From positions 1 through 28,331 of the forward strand of contig CAYHRT010000020.1 of the NCBI GenBank assembly GCA_964359085.1: a DNA stretch of 28,331 nt, written 5' to 3'. Below the pieces are notes generated by a model. It saw only the letters and a program-made list of their open reading frames with translations. It did no database searches and had not been told where the DNA came from. The stretch comes from GWA2-49-15 sp964359085 (GTDB lineage Bacteria > Bdellovibrionota > Bacteriovoracia > Bacteriovoracales > Bacteriovoracaceae). Below, one piece after another: positions 7,249-15,300 of this stretch; position 1 is the first letter of the stretch, and every line of letters begins with the position of its first letter. Made by a program: the position numbers and the translations under genes.

Positions 7249-8046
7249 ATGCACCAAGACATCTCTCAATTATATAGTATTCGTAATGGGACTTTCAGAT
7301 TTCCCTTTGTTTTGCAGGGAAGTGATGAGGCCGGCAGAGGGCCTTTGGCAGGCCCGGTTGTCGCCTGCACAGTTTCGATTCTTGTGAGTTCCTATGAGAC
7401 CATGGCAAAAGTTGCAGAACTCTTGCTGCAGTGGAGAGACTGTGGCGTCAATGATTCAAAAAAAATATCATCGATTAAACGCAAAACCATTTTATCGGGT
7501 TTTGGGATACAAGAGTTTCATTTTACTCCCGAAGAAGGAGGTATGGGGGTACGAGAAAATACGGTTTATTCTCTAAGTGCATTCAATAATGTTCATGTCC
7601 AATTTAAAATTGTTTCAAAATCAGCAAGTTATATCGATCAAAATAATATATTAAATGCAAGTTTAAGCGCCATGTGGGAATCGGGTGCTGATTTAAACCA
7701 GAAGGGAACAAATGGAGTTTGGTATATTGATGGCAATTGTGTCCCTAGGATGGCCCACAAGAATGTCTCAGCACCATCGTTGTGTTTAATGGGCCAACGT
7801 TTTGATCTCATCCCGATTATCAAGGGAGATTCTAAAATGCTTCTGATTGGCTTGGCTTCGATCATTGCTAAAGAGTATAGAGATTTTATGATGTCCCGCT
7901 TCGCCAGTATCTATCCTCAATACGGTTTTGAGAGGCATGCTGGCTACCCTACGCTGGCCCATTTAGAGGCCTTAAAACGCTTTGGGTCTTCTTCTATCCA
8001 TCGGCAAACATTTAAAGGAGTAATGTGTGTCCCCAAAGGTAAATGA
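7249..8046 (+). CDS. rnhB: Ribonuclease HII
   Basis: RNase HII nicks RNA in RNA-DNA hybrids and starts ribonucleotide excision repair. The four expected carboxylates are visible: Asp26-Glu27 in SDEAGRGPLAGPVV, Asp161 in WYIDGN, and Asp194 in IKGDSK, followed by LASIIAKEYRD and the HAGYPT motif near the C-terminus. At 265 residues it is longer than the usual ~200-220; extra residues lie before the first motif and between DGN and KGDS (about 170-188). The ATG lies right after the U-run of the rplS terminator and has no normal SD, so the true start or promoter is uncertain. It overlaps the next gene by 20 nt. Confidence 0.92.
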   Translation: MHQDISQLYSIRNGTFRFPFVLQGSDEAGRGPLAGPVVACTVSILVSSYETMAKVAELLLQWRDCGVNDSKKISSIKRKTILSGFGIQEFHFTPEEGGMGVRENTVYSLSAFNNVHVQFKIVSKSASYIDQNNILNASLSAMWESGADLNQKGTNGVWYIDGNCVPRMAHKNVSAPSLCLMGQRFDLIPIIKGDSKMLLIGLASIIAKEYRDFMMSRFASIYPQYGFERHAGYPTLAHLEALKRFGSSSIHRQTFKGVMCVPKGK

Positions 8047-8374
8047 AAACCAAAATAAAGGTCGGCAGATGGAGCGTGACAGTTCTGGAAGGATTCACAA
8101 GCAAGGTCTTCCTATATTGGCTCATCCAGATTTTTTTCGCAAAAATGGAGCGGGTCAGGTGGACCTCGCGATTGTACAACTTTCAAGTGGCGAGCGGATT
8201 ATTAAGATTTATGAAGCCAAATCATCTCGTTATCCTTCAGCTAAACAAATAGCGAGACTGAAGAAATCGGCTATGATTTTAAGTATGCTTTTTACCATTC
8301 CCTCTCAGATATTTTTATTGCGCCGTTATTGGTATCGGGGAAGTTTCATTTACAAAGAGCATCTCATTCATTAA
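8027..8374 (+). CDS. YraN/UPF0102-like PD-(D/E)xK protein
   Basis: 115 residues in the place usually taken by yraN after rnhB. It has a nuclease-like core, GAGQVDLAIVQ (Asp46) followed by KIYEAKSSR (Glu63-x-Lys65), the D...ExK pattern of the PD-(D/E)xK fold, then a helix AKQIARLKKSA as in UPF0102. The family's biochemical role is poorly defined; a nuclease is inferred. It is shorter at the N-terminus than typical YraN, and the 'GEIDLIA' motif is diverged to GQVDLAI. The GTG start is well supported by AAAGGAG 6 nt upstream, inside the end of rnhB. Confidence 0.6.
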   Translation: MSPKVNENQNKGRQMERDSSGRIHKQGLPILAHPDFFRKNGAGQVDLAIVQLSSGERIIKIYEAKSSRYPSAKQIARLKKSAMILSMLFTIPSQIFLLRRYWYRGSFIYKEHLIH

Positions 8375-8384
8375 TCTTTATCTT

Positions 8385-8909
8385 ATGTCAAACATTAAAG
8401 GTATTCTTATCCTCCTCATTCTAGGCATGGCCTTAGTCCTACGGCCCCTTGAGGTTCGGGCCCAACAACAACAAAGTGGTGGGATAGATCCTCGTATGAA
8501 GGCGTTAGGTATGATGGCCGTGTATGGCACTGCTGGCGGTTTTTTACTTGGGGCTGCGGCCCTGGCATTCGACGCTCCAGGAAGGTCTCCCTTTATTGGG
8601 GCTTCATTAGGACTTTATGCCGGAATTTTATTTGGAACTTATGTTGTAGTCACCTATGCCGTAAGGAAGCATCGTCTGGAAAATCCGGGTGATTCTGAGG
8701 ATGAGAATTATTATCCCGAAACGCCTGATTCTCCCTACGAGGGACCTTTTAAGTCAGATACTTCAAGTATGGATTGGGGGCACGGCATGCCGATTCAATC
8801 TGTTTTTAGTGAAGAGGGAAGAATTCAGTCATGGAGCGAACGCACAGCTTTGAGATCAGATGTGAATGCTCCCTCATTTTTCTTGAATGTCCTGAATATT
8901 ACGTTTTAA
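8385..8909 (+). CDS. Exported/membrane hypothetical protein, 174 aa
   Basis: A signal peptide (hydrophobic ILILLILGMALVLRP, probable cleavage after VRA at about residue 26) is followed by two glycine-rich membrane segments (about 43-63, MMAVYGTAGGFLLGAAALAF, and about 69-92, FIGASLGLYAGILFGTYVVV). The C-terminal half (about 93-174) is acidic and Pro/Ser-rich, with no cysteine. No family with known function is recognised. It follows the YraN-like gene by 10 nt, probably in the same operon, and its stop overlaps the stop of the convergent STAS gene by 3 nt. Confidence 0.6.
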   Translation: MSNIKGILILLILGMALVLRPLEVRAQQQQSGGIDPRMKALGMMAVYGTAGGFLLGAAALAFDAPGRSPFIGASLGLYAGILFGTYVVVTYAVRKHRLENPGDSEDENYYPETPDSPYEGPFKSDTSSMDWGHGMPIQSVFSEEGRIQSWSERTALRSDVNAPSFFLNVLNITF

Positions 8910-9289
8910 ATTTCACTCGATTTTCTGTTCGAGCGCATGGCAGGAATTTCCTGGTCAGACTCGAGTTTAAAATCATCGACCAATAGGTGACATGGGTCGA
9001 AATTATAAAGTTTAAAAACTCTGATGAATTCAGCTTTTAAGTTGGCCATTTTAATATGAGTATGAGAAGCCGCGAGCTGCTGCATGATCTCGACAAGATG
9101 ACCGATGCCAGATGCCCCGACGAATTCGAGTTGTTGGAAATCAAAGGTGATAACTGAACAGGGATTTTTTTTAGCAAGCATCAATAATTGTTTTTTGAGG
9201 GCAATGCAACTTTCAATCTCAAGTTCTCCTTCTAATAAAACAAAAAGATTGCCCAAAGAGTTGGTAGCTGTTCTTATCTGTAACGACAT
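8906..9289 (-). CDS. STAS-domain protein (anti-sigma-antagonist-like)
   Basis: 127 residues with a STAS fold: LFVLLEGELEIESC (strand and first helix), VITFDFQQLEFVGASGIGHLVEIM (the usual D-x-S-x-L-x-F-x-D-S-S-G-x-G-x-L region) and IKMANLKAEFIRVFKLYNFD. In SpoIIAA/RsbV proteins an Asp-Ser pair before S-G-x-G carries the regulatory phosphoserine; here it is Gly58-Ala59, with Ser60 next. So the canonical phosphorylation site looks lost, although Ser60 could substitute. No anti-sigma kinase gene is nearby. AAGGAG before the ATG supports the start. Role: partner-switch or scaffold, unproven. Confidence 0.75.
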   Translation of the reverse strand: MSLQIRTATNSLGNLFVLLEGELEIESCIALKKQLLMLAKKNPCSVITFDFQQLEFVGASGIGHLVEIMQQLAASHTHIKMANLKAEFIRVFKLYNFDPCHLLVDDFKLESDQEIPAMRSNRKSSEI

Positions 9290-9329
9290 GGAGAACTCCT
9301 TTTCATAGGAAGTGGGCCCTACTTAAGAG

Positions 9330-9335
9330 TATAAT
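9330..9335 (+). promoter_or_regulatory. -10 element before rsmI
   Basis: A perfect TATAAT lies about 90 nt before the rsmI ATG, in the only intergenic gap it could use (STAS is divergent). No good -35 is seen 17 nt upstream, so an activator may be needed. It would give a leader of about 85 nt containing the hairpin at 9355-9382. Confidence 0.35.
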
Positions 9336-9354
9336 GGTGGTGCGGTAGAGTGGA

Positions 9355-9382
9355 ATGCCTAGGAAAAATACTCCATAGGCAT
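9355..9382 (+). promoter_or_regulatory. Hairpin and palindrome in the rsmI leader
   Basis: ATGCCTA (9355-9361) and TAGGCAT (9376-9382) pair perfectly over 7 bp; GGA/TCC extends the stem across a one-base bulge. A second, 10-bp perfect palindrome (ACACCGGTGT) is at 9392-9401. No U-run follows, so this is not a terminator; a leader structure or operator is possible. Confidence 0.35.
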
Positions 9383-9425
9383 CTTCTGCTCACACCGGTG
9401 TCGACAATTAGGAGATGTTTTCTAT

Positions 9426-10265
9426 ATGTGTGAGATCGTTCTATTATCACTCCCCATTGGGAATTTGGGAGACCTTACTAAACGAGTGCTGGGTGCTTTA
9501 AGCGGCCCAGGATTATTTATTGTTGAAGATACTCGATCATTTAGATCCCTTTTGACTCATCTAGGTTGTTCTTTCGAAGGAAAGGAGATTCTTTCATACC
9601 ATGATCAAAGTACTCAAGTTTCTTGTGAATATGTCCTCAAAAAAATATGTCAGCATGGAAAGGCCTATTTGTGTAGTGAAGCGGGGAGTCCGGTGATTTC
9701 CGACCCGGCCTATCCCTTATTGAAATTGGCCAGAATGAAGGGGGTAAAAATTACTTCCATGCCTGGGCCATCTTCGCTAGTGATGGCACTCGAACTATCG
9801 ACTTTTCCGGCCCATCCCTTTATTTATCACGGCTTTTTGGCCAGAGGGCGCGAAGAGCGAAAGAAGTTCTTTGAGTCCTTTGCCAACATAGAGAGCATGA
9901 CGCACATCTTTTTTGAAGCGCCACAAAGGGTACGTGAAACTTTAAAGATGGCAATGCTTATACTACCCACTGTGCGTTTTTGTGCCTGTCGTGAAATGAC
10001 GAAATTGTATGAAAGTGTCTATTTTTTTGAAGGCCCACAAAGTGTGGCGCAAGTTGATGAACTACCCGAAAAAGGCGAATATGTCTGCCTGGCGCATGTA
10101 GAGCATTTAGATCAGACATTTTCCAGTAATTTAGAACTTTCGCGTTTGGCCCAAGATGTGCTTGAGAGCAAGGGGCAAAAAAAAATACTGGCCAAGTTAT
10201 TGGCGAAGATTTTAGGAACCCCGACTAAACAAATCTATCAAGAACTCTCTAATTCAAAACTTTAA
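9426..10265 (+). CDS. rsmI: 16S rRNA 2'-O-ribose C1402 methyltransferase RsmI
   Basis: RsmI 2'-O-methylates C1402 in the 30S P site. The tetrapyrrole-methylase fold is clear: LPIGNLGDLT (9-18), VEDTR (33-37), SYHD (57-60), CSEAGSPVISDPAY (83-96) and MPGPSSLVMAL (112-122), with FFEAPQRV further on and the family's C-terminal helical domain (about 235-279). 279 residues is normal. The usual N-terminal 'ATPIGN' is SLPIGN. AGGAG lies about 10 nt before the ATG. A 14-nt palindrome (TTTCTC-GT-GAGAAA) follows the stop directly. Confidence 0.93.
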   Translation: MCEIVLLSLPIGNLGDLTKRVLGALSGPGLFIVEDTRSFRSLLTHLGCSFEGKEILSYHDQSTQVSCEYVLKKICQHGKAYLCSEAGSPVISDPAYPLLKLARMKGVKITSMPGPSSLVMALELSTFPAHPFIYHGFLARGREERKKFFESFANIESMTHIFFEAPQRVRETLKMAMLILPTVRFCACREMTKLYESVYFFEGPQSVAQVDELPEKGEYVCLAHVEHLDQTFSSNLELSRLAQDVLESKGQKKILAKLLAKILGTPTKQIYQELSNSKL

Positions 10266-10294
10266 TTTCTCGTGAGAAATGCCGACATTACTAT

Positions 10295-10309
10295 ACGGTA
10301 TGTTACCGT
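10295..10309 (+). promoter_or_regulatory. Perfect 6-bp hairpin before the HD-GYP start
   Basis: ACGGTA-TGT-TACCGT ends 7 nt before the GTG at 10316, where a ribosome site should be; no Shine-Dalgarno is visible there. It could limit translation of the downstream phosphodiesterase or be a protein-binding site. Confidence 0.35.
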
Positions 10310-10315
10310 TGCGAT

Positions 10316-11464
10316 GTGGGCGTTGCATTGAGCAAGAATAATTCATTAATCAGGCAGCATGATGAGGAGATCTTGGAGTTTGGGAGACTTCTTTTTAGTT
10401 CTCTAGATTTCAAGCATATACAAAAAAAGGCCGTGGGAAGACTGAAGAAGTTGCTTAGCTGCAGTCATGTCTCGCTTTATATCTATGATCAAAGAAAAGG
10501 TATGTTAGGGACAAGCACAACGGATGTTAAAGGACACGAAGTGCATGTTTCCGTGATGGTAGATGAGTTTAGCTTTGCGGGATATTGTGCGCATTTCTCT
10601 GCTATCTTCCATGTAAAAAATCCCCGAGATGATATTCGCTTTATGCGCGAACCGGAATTCATCAGAGAGCTTGAGGTGGGTGAGTTTCTTCTCATGCCAC
10701 TGGTCTTTAATGGTGACCTCCTCGGTGTTGTCAAAACTGTGCGCATGTCAGGGACGAGGTTTATAGAATCAGATATTGAATTTGCCAGGTTGCTGGTGGA
10801 TCAATTGGCCATTTGTGTTCAGAACAGCAAATTGTTACAAAAAGTGCATGAGCAGTTTGTACAAGTTTTTGCAGCACTGGGCGATGCTATTTCAAAAAAA
10901 GATCCCTATACGGGCGGACACACGAAAAGAGTATCTATGTTTTCTGAGATGATTGCTAAGGAATTGAATCTTTCTCCGCAAGAGATGCTGAATATACGGA
11001 TGGCCGCTGCACTTCATGATATTGGAAAAATCGGTGTGCCTGATTATATTTTACAAAAAAATGCGCCTCTCAATGACGAAGAATTTCATATCATGAAAGA
11101 ACATCCACGTATTGGATTTGAAATTTTACAACATATCGAAGGAGTCGAGGACGTTGCCAGTGGAATGCGATTTCACCATGAGCGTCCAGATGGAAAAGGC
11201 TATCCCTATGGAATGAAAGAGGGGGAAATACCTTTATGTGCCCAAATTATCGCTGTGGCGGATACCTTTGATGCCATGATTAGTACTCGACCTTATAGGA
11301 AAGGATTGCCTCCTATGGTTGCCTACGAGGAGATAGTAAAAAACGCTGGAACACAGTTTTCCTCAGTTGCAGTCGAGGCCTTTAAAAGTGGATTTAAAAA
11401 GACTAGTATGTATCAAGCAGATAACATCAGCAAGGTAATGACAAACATCAGGAAGGCCGGATAG
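10316..11464 (+). CDS. GAF/HD-GYP c-di-GMP phosphodiesterase
   Basis: An N-terminal GAF-like sensor domain (about residues 15-172; EFLLMPLVFNGDLLGVV is the typical end strand) is joined to an HD-GYP domain (about 178-370). Catalytic motifs are intact: HTKRV (202-206), LHDIGKIGVPDYIL (233-246, the HD pair at 234-235), HPRIGFEIL, HHERPDGKGYP (287-297, with the GYP triplet) and AVADTFDAM. Such enzymes hydrolyse c-di-GMP to pGpG or GMP. No membrane segment, so cytosolic, with the GAF domain sensing an unknown ligand. The GTG start lacks a clear SD and follows a hairpin. It is adjacent to another cyclic-nucleotide-hydrolase-type gene. Confidence 0.9.
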   Translation: MGVALSKNNSLIRQHDEEILEFGRLLFSSLDFKHIQKKAVGRLKKLLSCSHVSLYIYDQRKGMLGTSTTDVKGHEVHVSVMVDEFSFAGYCAHFSAIFHVKNPRDDIRFMREPEFIRELEVGEFLLMPLVFNGDLLGVVKTVRMSGTRFIESDIEFARLLVDQLAICVQNSKLLQKVHEQFVQVFAALGDAISKKDPYTGGHTKRVSMFSEMIAKELNLSPQEMLNIRMAAALHDIGKIGVPDYILQKNAPLNDEEFHIMKEHPRIGFEILQHIEGVEDVASGMRFHHERPDGKGYPYGMKEGEIPLCAQIIAVADTFDAMISTRPYRKGLPPMVAYEEIVKNAGTQFSSVAVEAFKSGFKKTSMYQADNISKVMTNIRKAG

Positions 11465-11526
11465 AATACAACTATGCTGTTGTTTTTCGATGTCTGTTCT
11501 CGTGACTGGCATCATTGGGAAGATAC

Positions 11527-12291
11527 ATGATTGTTCGAATTATCGGTGGCCATGGTGGTGTTTGTCCCGGCTTCAGAGCAACCTCCTATCTGATAGATGG
11601 AAAACTTTTAATTGATGCAGGAAGTGTTGCGACGGGGCTCTTGATCGATGAACAGTTGCAAATTGATAATATTTTGATCTCGCATCCTCATCTGGACCAC
11701 ATTAACGAGTTGGCATTCCTTTCAGATAATTGTTTTGGCATGAAGAATCGACCGTATGAGGTTTATTCCAACAAGGAAGTGATCGATGCGATTCGAAAAC
11801 ACCTGATCAATGATGTCATCTGGCCAGATTTTTCTAAATTGCCAAATGAGAAAAATCCTACATTGCGTTTTCATGAGATCCAGCCAGAATTTCCGTTAAT
11901 GCTGGATGATTATAAAATTTTTCCAATTCATGTAAATCATTTTGGTGGTGCCTTTGGATTTATTATAGAGAGAAAAGGACGATCAGTATTATTTACACAG
12001 GATACAGGTCCAACCGAGCGGATTTGGGAAGTGGCCAAGACTTACAAAAATCTCAAAGCCATTTTTACCGAAGTTAGTTTCCCAAATGCTTTTAGTAAAG
12101 TCGCCCAAGATTCTAGGCATCATACTCCCATGACGATTGATGCCGAAATTGCCAAGATGCCAAAGGATGTACCCATTTTCTTGGGACACTTGAAGCCTAA
12201 TTATCAGGCACAGCTCTTTCAGGAGATCGAAGCCCTGGGGAATGATCGCATCAGTATCATGGGAACCGACGATACGTCCTACGTGTTCTAA
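11527..12291 (+). CDS. MBL-fold hydrolase, class II cyclic-nucleotide PDE-like
   Basis: A metallo-beta-lactamase-fold protein of about 254 residues. Numbering from an upstream TTG (11515), the metal motif HPHLDH spans 57-62 (HxHxDH), with further ligand candidates in PIHVNHFG, FTQDTGP and FLGHLKPNY. The opening GGHGG...TSYLIDGKLLIDAGS and the ILISHPHLDHINELAFLSDN stretch resemble class II 3',5'-cyclic-nucleotide phosphodiesterases rather than RNase Z or glyoxalase II. Substrate (cAMP?) is inferred. ATG 11527 is preferred because a GGAAG purine stretch lies a few nt upstream. No signal peptide. It lies 62 nt after the HD-GYP gene in the same direction. Confidence 0.7.
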   Translation: MIVRIIGGHGGVCPGFRATSYLIDGKLLIDAGSVATGLLIDEQLQIDNILISHPHLDHINELAFLSDNCFGMKNRPYEVYSNKEVIDAIRKHLINDVIWPDFSKLPNEKNPTLRFHEIQPEFPLMLDDYKIFPIHVNHFGGAFGFIIERKGRSVLFTQDTGPTERIWEVAKTYKNLKAIFTEVSFPNAFSKVAQDSRHHTPMTIDAEIAKMPKDVPIFLGHLKPNYQAQLFQEIEALGNDRISIMGTDDTSYVF

Positions 12292-12303
12292 TATTCTGGC
12301 GAA

Positions 12304-15300
12304 TCAATCAAATCCAGGTGTGATAAACATTCCGGGCATGGGTGGCAGAATAATTGGCGTAAAACGTGATGGCGGAGGAGATAGAGGAATCTCGGGCAAT
12401 GGTTCAAGTCCCGGATCATCGCCTGGGGCAGCGGCTTTTTTCTTCTTAATGGTAAATGACTCGGGACCATCTTTCACTTCTGTGCCTATTTTGAAAATGG
12501 CCGTGCCTTCGATGTTTTCGGTGCCACGTTCCGCCTCAATCGAAATGCCTGTCTTTTTGATTTCGGTTCCAGATGGAGATTTATAGGACCACTCGATAGT
12601 GCCTTCGCTGCTAACGTCCGCAGTTTCATTATTTTTGAATACATTCGCCTCAAATTTTGCTTGGGCAGCCTCGGACGTTTTATCATCCGATATTTCGAGA
12701 CTGTAGGCGGTTGCTTCTGGTTTTTTAGGAACGGTATAGATCGCCGTATCGCCAGGCCCTCCCGTCTCTTCGTAGACGGCCTTTACGTCATAAGACGCAT
12801 TGGCATCCATTTCAAACTGTTTGCTTCCTTCGTCACCTGAAATATCTGAGGGAGTGCATCCTGGCCTCGCTGTCACGCACATCCATTTAAAGCTCACGCG
12901 ATCGTGTTTTGGCCTTCCTGTGGGAGGAGTAAAAGTCAAATTGGCTTTTAATTCGACAGATGTTGCTGTTCCGGAACCGGAACCTGAGCCTGCGACCGGT
13001 ACTATCCTTACGCGGGCGACGGCAAAATCGGAAGTTGTCGGTGGAACTTTTCTTGGAACAGTGGTGGATCTTTCAAGGGTGGGTGATCCTGAAGCAGTGT
13101 ACACTGCCTTGACATTATACGCTTCAGTGTCTTTATCGAAGTCTTTCCATGAGCCTGAGGTAATGGTGCCTGAACAACCAGGGCGAACTGGGTCACATAC
13201 CCAAGTTAAGGTGTGACCAGGAGGGAGAGGTTGGGATGTGCTACTTGTTAGAGTGGCCTTCACTTGCACTTTGTCGGGATTGGTGGGGTGGGTCTGTTGT
13301 GTAATTTCAAGCAGAGGCTGACCGGAAACTGGTGTATCCTTGGCCGGAACAGGTCTTGGGTTGCTTCTTATCGGTTGGTCGCTGGTTCCGATCTTTTTGC
13401 TCGTGACGGCGGTGACCGTGTAGGATTGAGTCAGGCGAGGAAAGGGTGTGTCGCTATCAGCACTGGCGGTCTGATCAGAGCAAAGCGGAGGCAGTGGGAT
13501 CTCAGTTGTGCCATTGAGTATGCAAGACCATTTTAGACGACCTGTGATTGCTGCCCTGGAATTTTCAGTGCCATCGCCCGAGGTGGGTGCGTTCACGGTC
13601 GGACGTAAAACGACCGTATCTGCGTCGCGGGATTTTTCGGCAAGTTCAACTCCAATTTCAGTCCGTCCAATTTCCTTAGAGGCCACTACCGCAGGCCAAT
13701 TTGGTGCCCATTTCCATTCGGCTTCAAGACGGTAGGAGTTATCGGTAAAGGGAAAGGTGTATTCAGTGTCAAGTGCAATGGGTTTTCCTGGCCCACAAAC
13801 GGCAATGGCCGGATGACCTGCAGCAGTTGGGCAGGTTTTCCAGCGGAGAGCTCCACGATCAATGACCGATGTTCTATCTTCCTCACCTGTATAAACCAAC
13901 TTTACAGTAGTTTGGGTGGCGTTGGATCTTTCAGAAACAACCTGAAATTCAAAAGTAACGGGTTTACTTTTCGGGATGAGCTTAGTTGCGGATGGAGATT
14001 CTGGTCTTTGCACGGATGAGGAGTATTGAACTTTTACAGTATAGTCTACGTCGAGCCTGGGAAAGGTGGCGTTGTTCTCGTGATATTTAGAAACTTTATT
14101 GCAGATCTCAGCTTGCTCAGTATCTGATTTGCCTGGAATCGCAGAGACGCATGACCAACGATAGCGCCCACCTGTAAGAAGAGGTGTGGTTTTGGCCTGG
14201 AGGATGAGTGAGGTGGGGCGAAGACCAACCCCGACTACGGGAGCGGTGTTGACATCGATTATCTCGATGCCTGTGACGACACCTGCGCCCGATCCAGTAT
14301 CGTCGTAACCTGCACGACCAGTGCATCCACTTAAGGAGAGAGTTCGAGTGGTCACATCGCTCTCAGGTTCTCCACTTTGACTGGTGCGTGTGTTTGGTGG
14401 GCCGCCACCGGGAGGTCGTGGTCGAACCGTAACACCTTGGGTTCCTCTCGGTTCGCCCGTCCCACGTAGAATAACCGAATCCTGACGAGTATCTCCGAGG
14501 TTCACGGTCACTTTGAGTACGGCATCGTGTTTGGCACCACTCGTGTGGTGAACAGGCCTGTCGATGCATTTATCAGAGGTAGCAAAGGTAGAGGGAGAAT
14601 AGCCAGCATAGGAAGACCCGGCCCTATCGCAGCTATTATAGGAATTTGGAGGTGTTCCAGTTGATGTGGGGGGCTGTCCGGTATTGATATACCAGCTGGT
14701 ATTGGCCTCGTTGGACCCGTGCAGGTGTTCCATGTAGAGTTCTAACTCCACTTCCCAATCTGTACTGGGGGCCCTCTTCTTTTTAAGCTTGCAACTTAAC
14801 AAATTGTGAAACATTCGACGTGCATGTATTTGCGGATTAATAGGTGCAAGGCCGGAGCGATCAGGCGACATGAATTTGAGGAGATCTTCTATATTTTGGA
14901 ATGGGGTTGAGTCGGTCAGACCTCTCATAAAGGCCCCCGTTGAGCACATGTACGATTCATAGGGACGATATTGAGCTTTCATTTTTAGGGTGACTGGATC
15001 GTAGAAGTCGCTGCAGTTGTGGTTTTGGGCAGGGTCTCGGAGGTATTCCTTCAACTTATCCTTCATGTGTCTCACAAAGGCGGCTTTGGCTTCTGTATAT
15101 CTTGTTCGGGCCCCTTTCTTTGAGCAGTTAGTTGCACATGTCATTTGATATTGTAGCGAGCGACTATCACTATCCCCTAAGTCTCGAGATTTAAAATTCC
15201 TACCCAATTGGTTAAACATCGTTTCAAATAAGTTGGTTTCACCGGGGGGAAGATTACTGGGTTGATACTTGCTATACAGATGTTTAAAGATGTATTTGTC

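Noticed and set aside
12800..13216. 138-aa plus-strand open frame, and others opposite the giant gene
   Set aside because: They are antisense to the coherent 1217-residue frame with periodic W-x-C motifs, and have no signals of their own.
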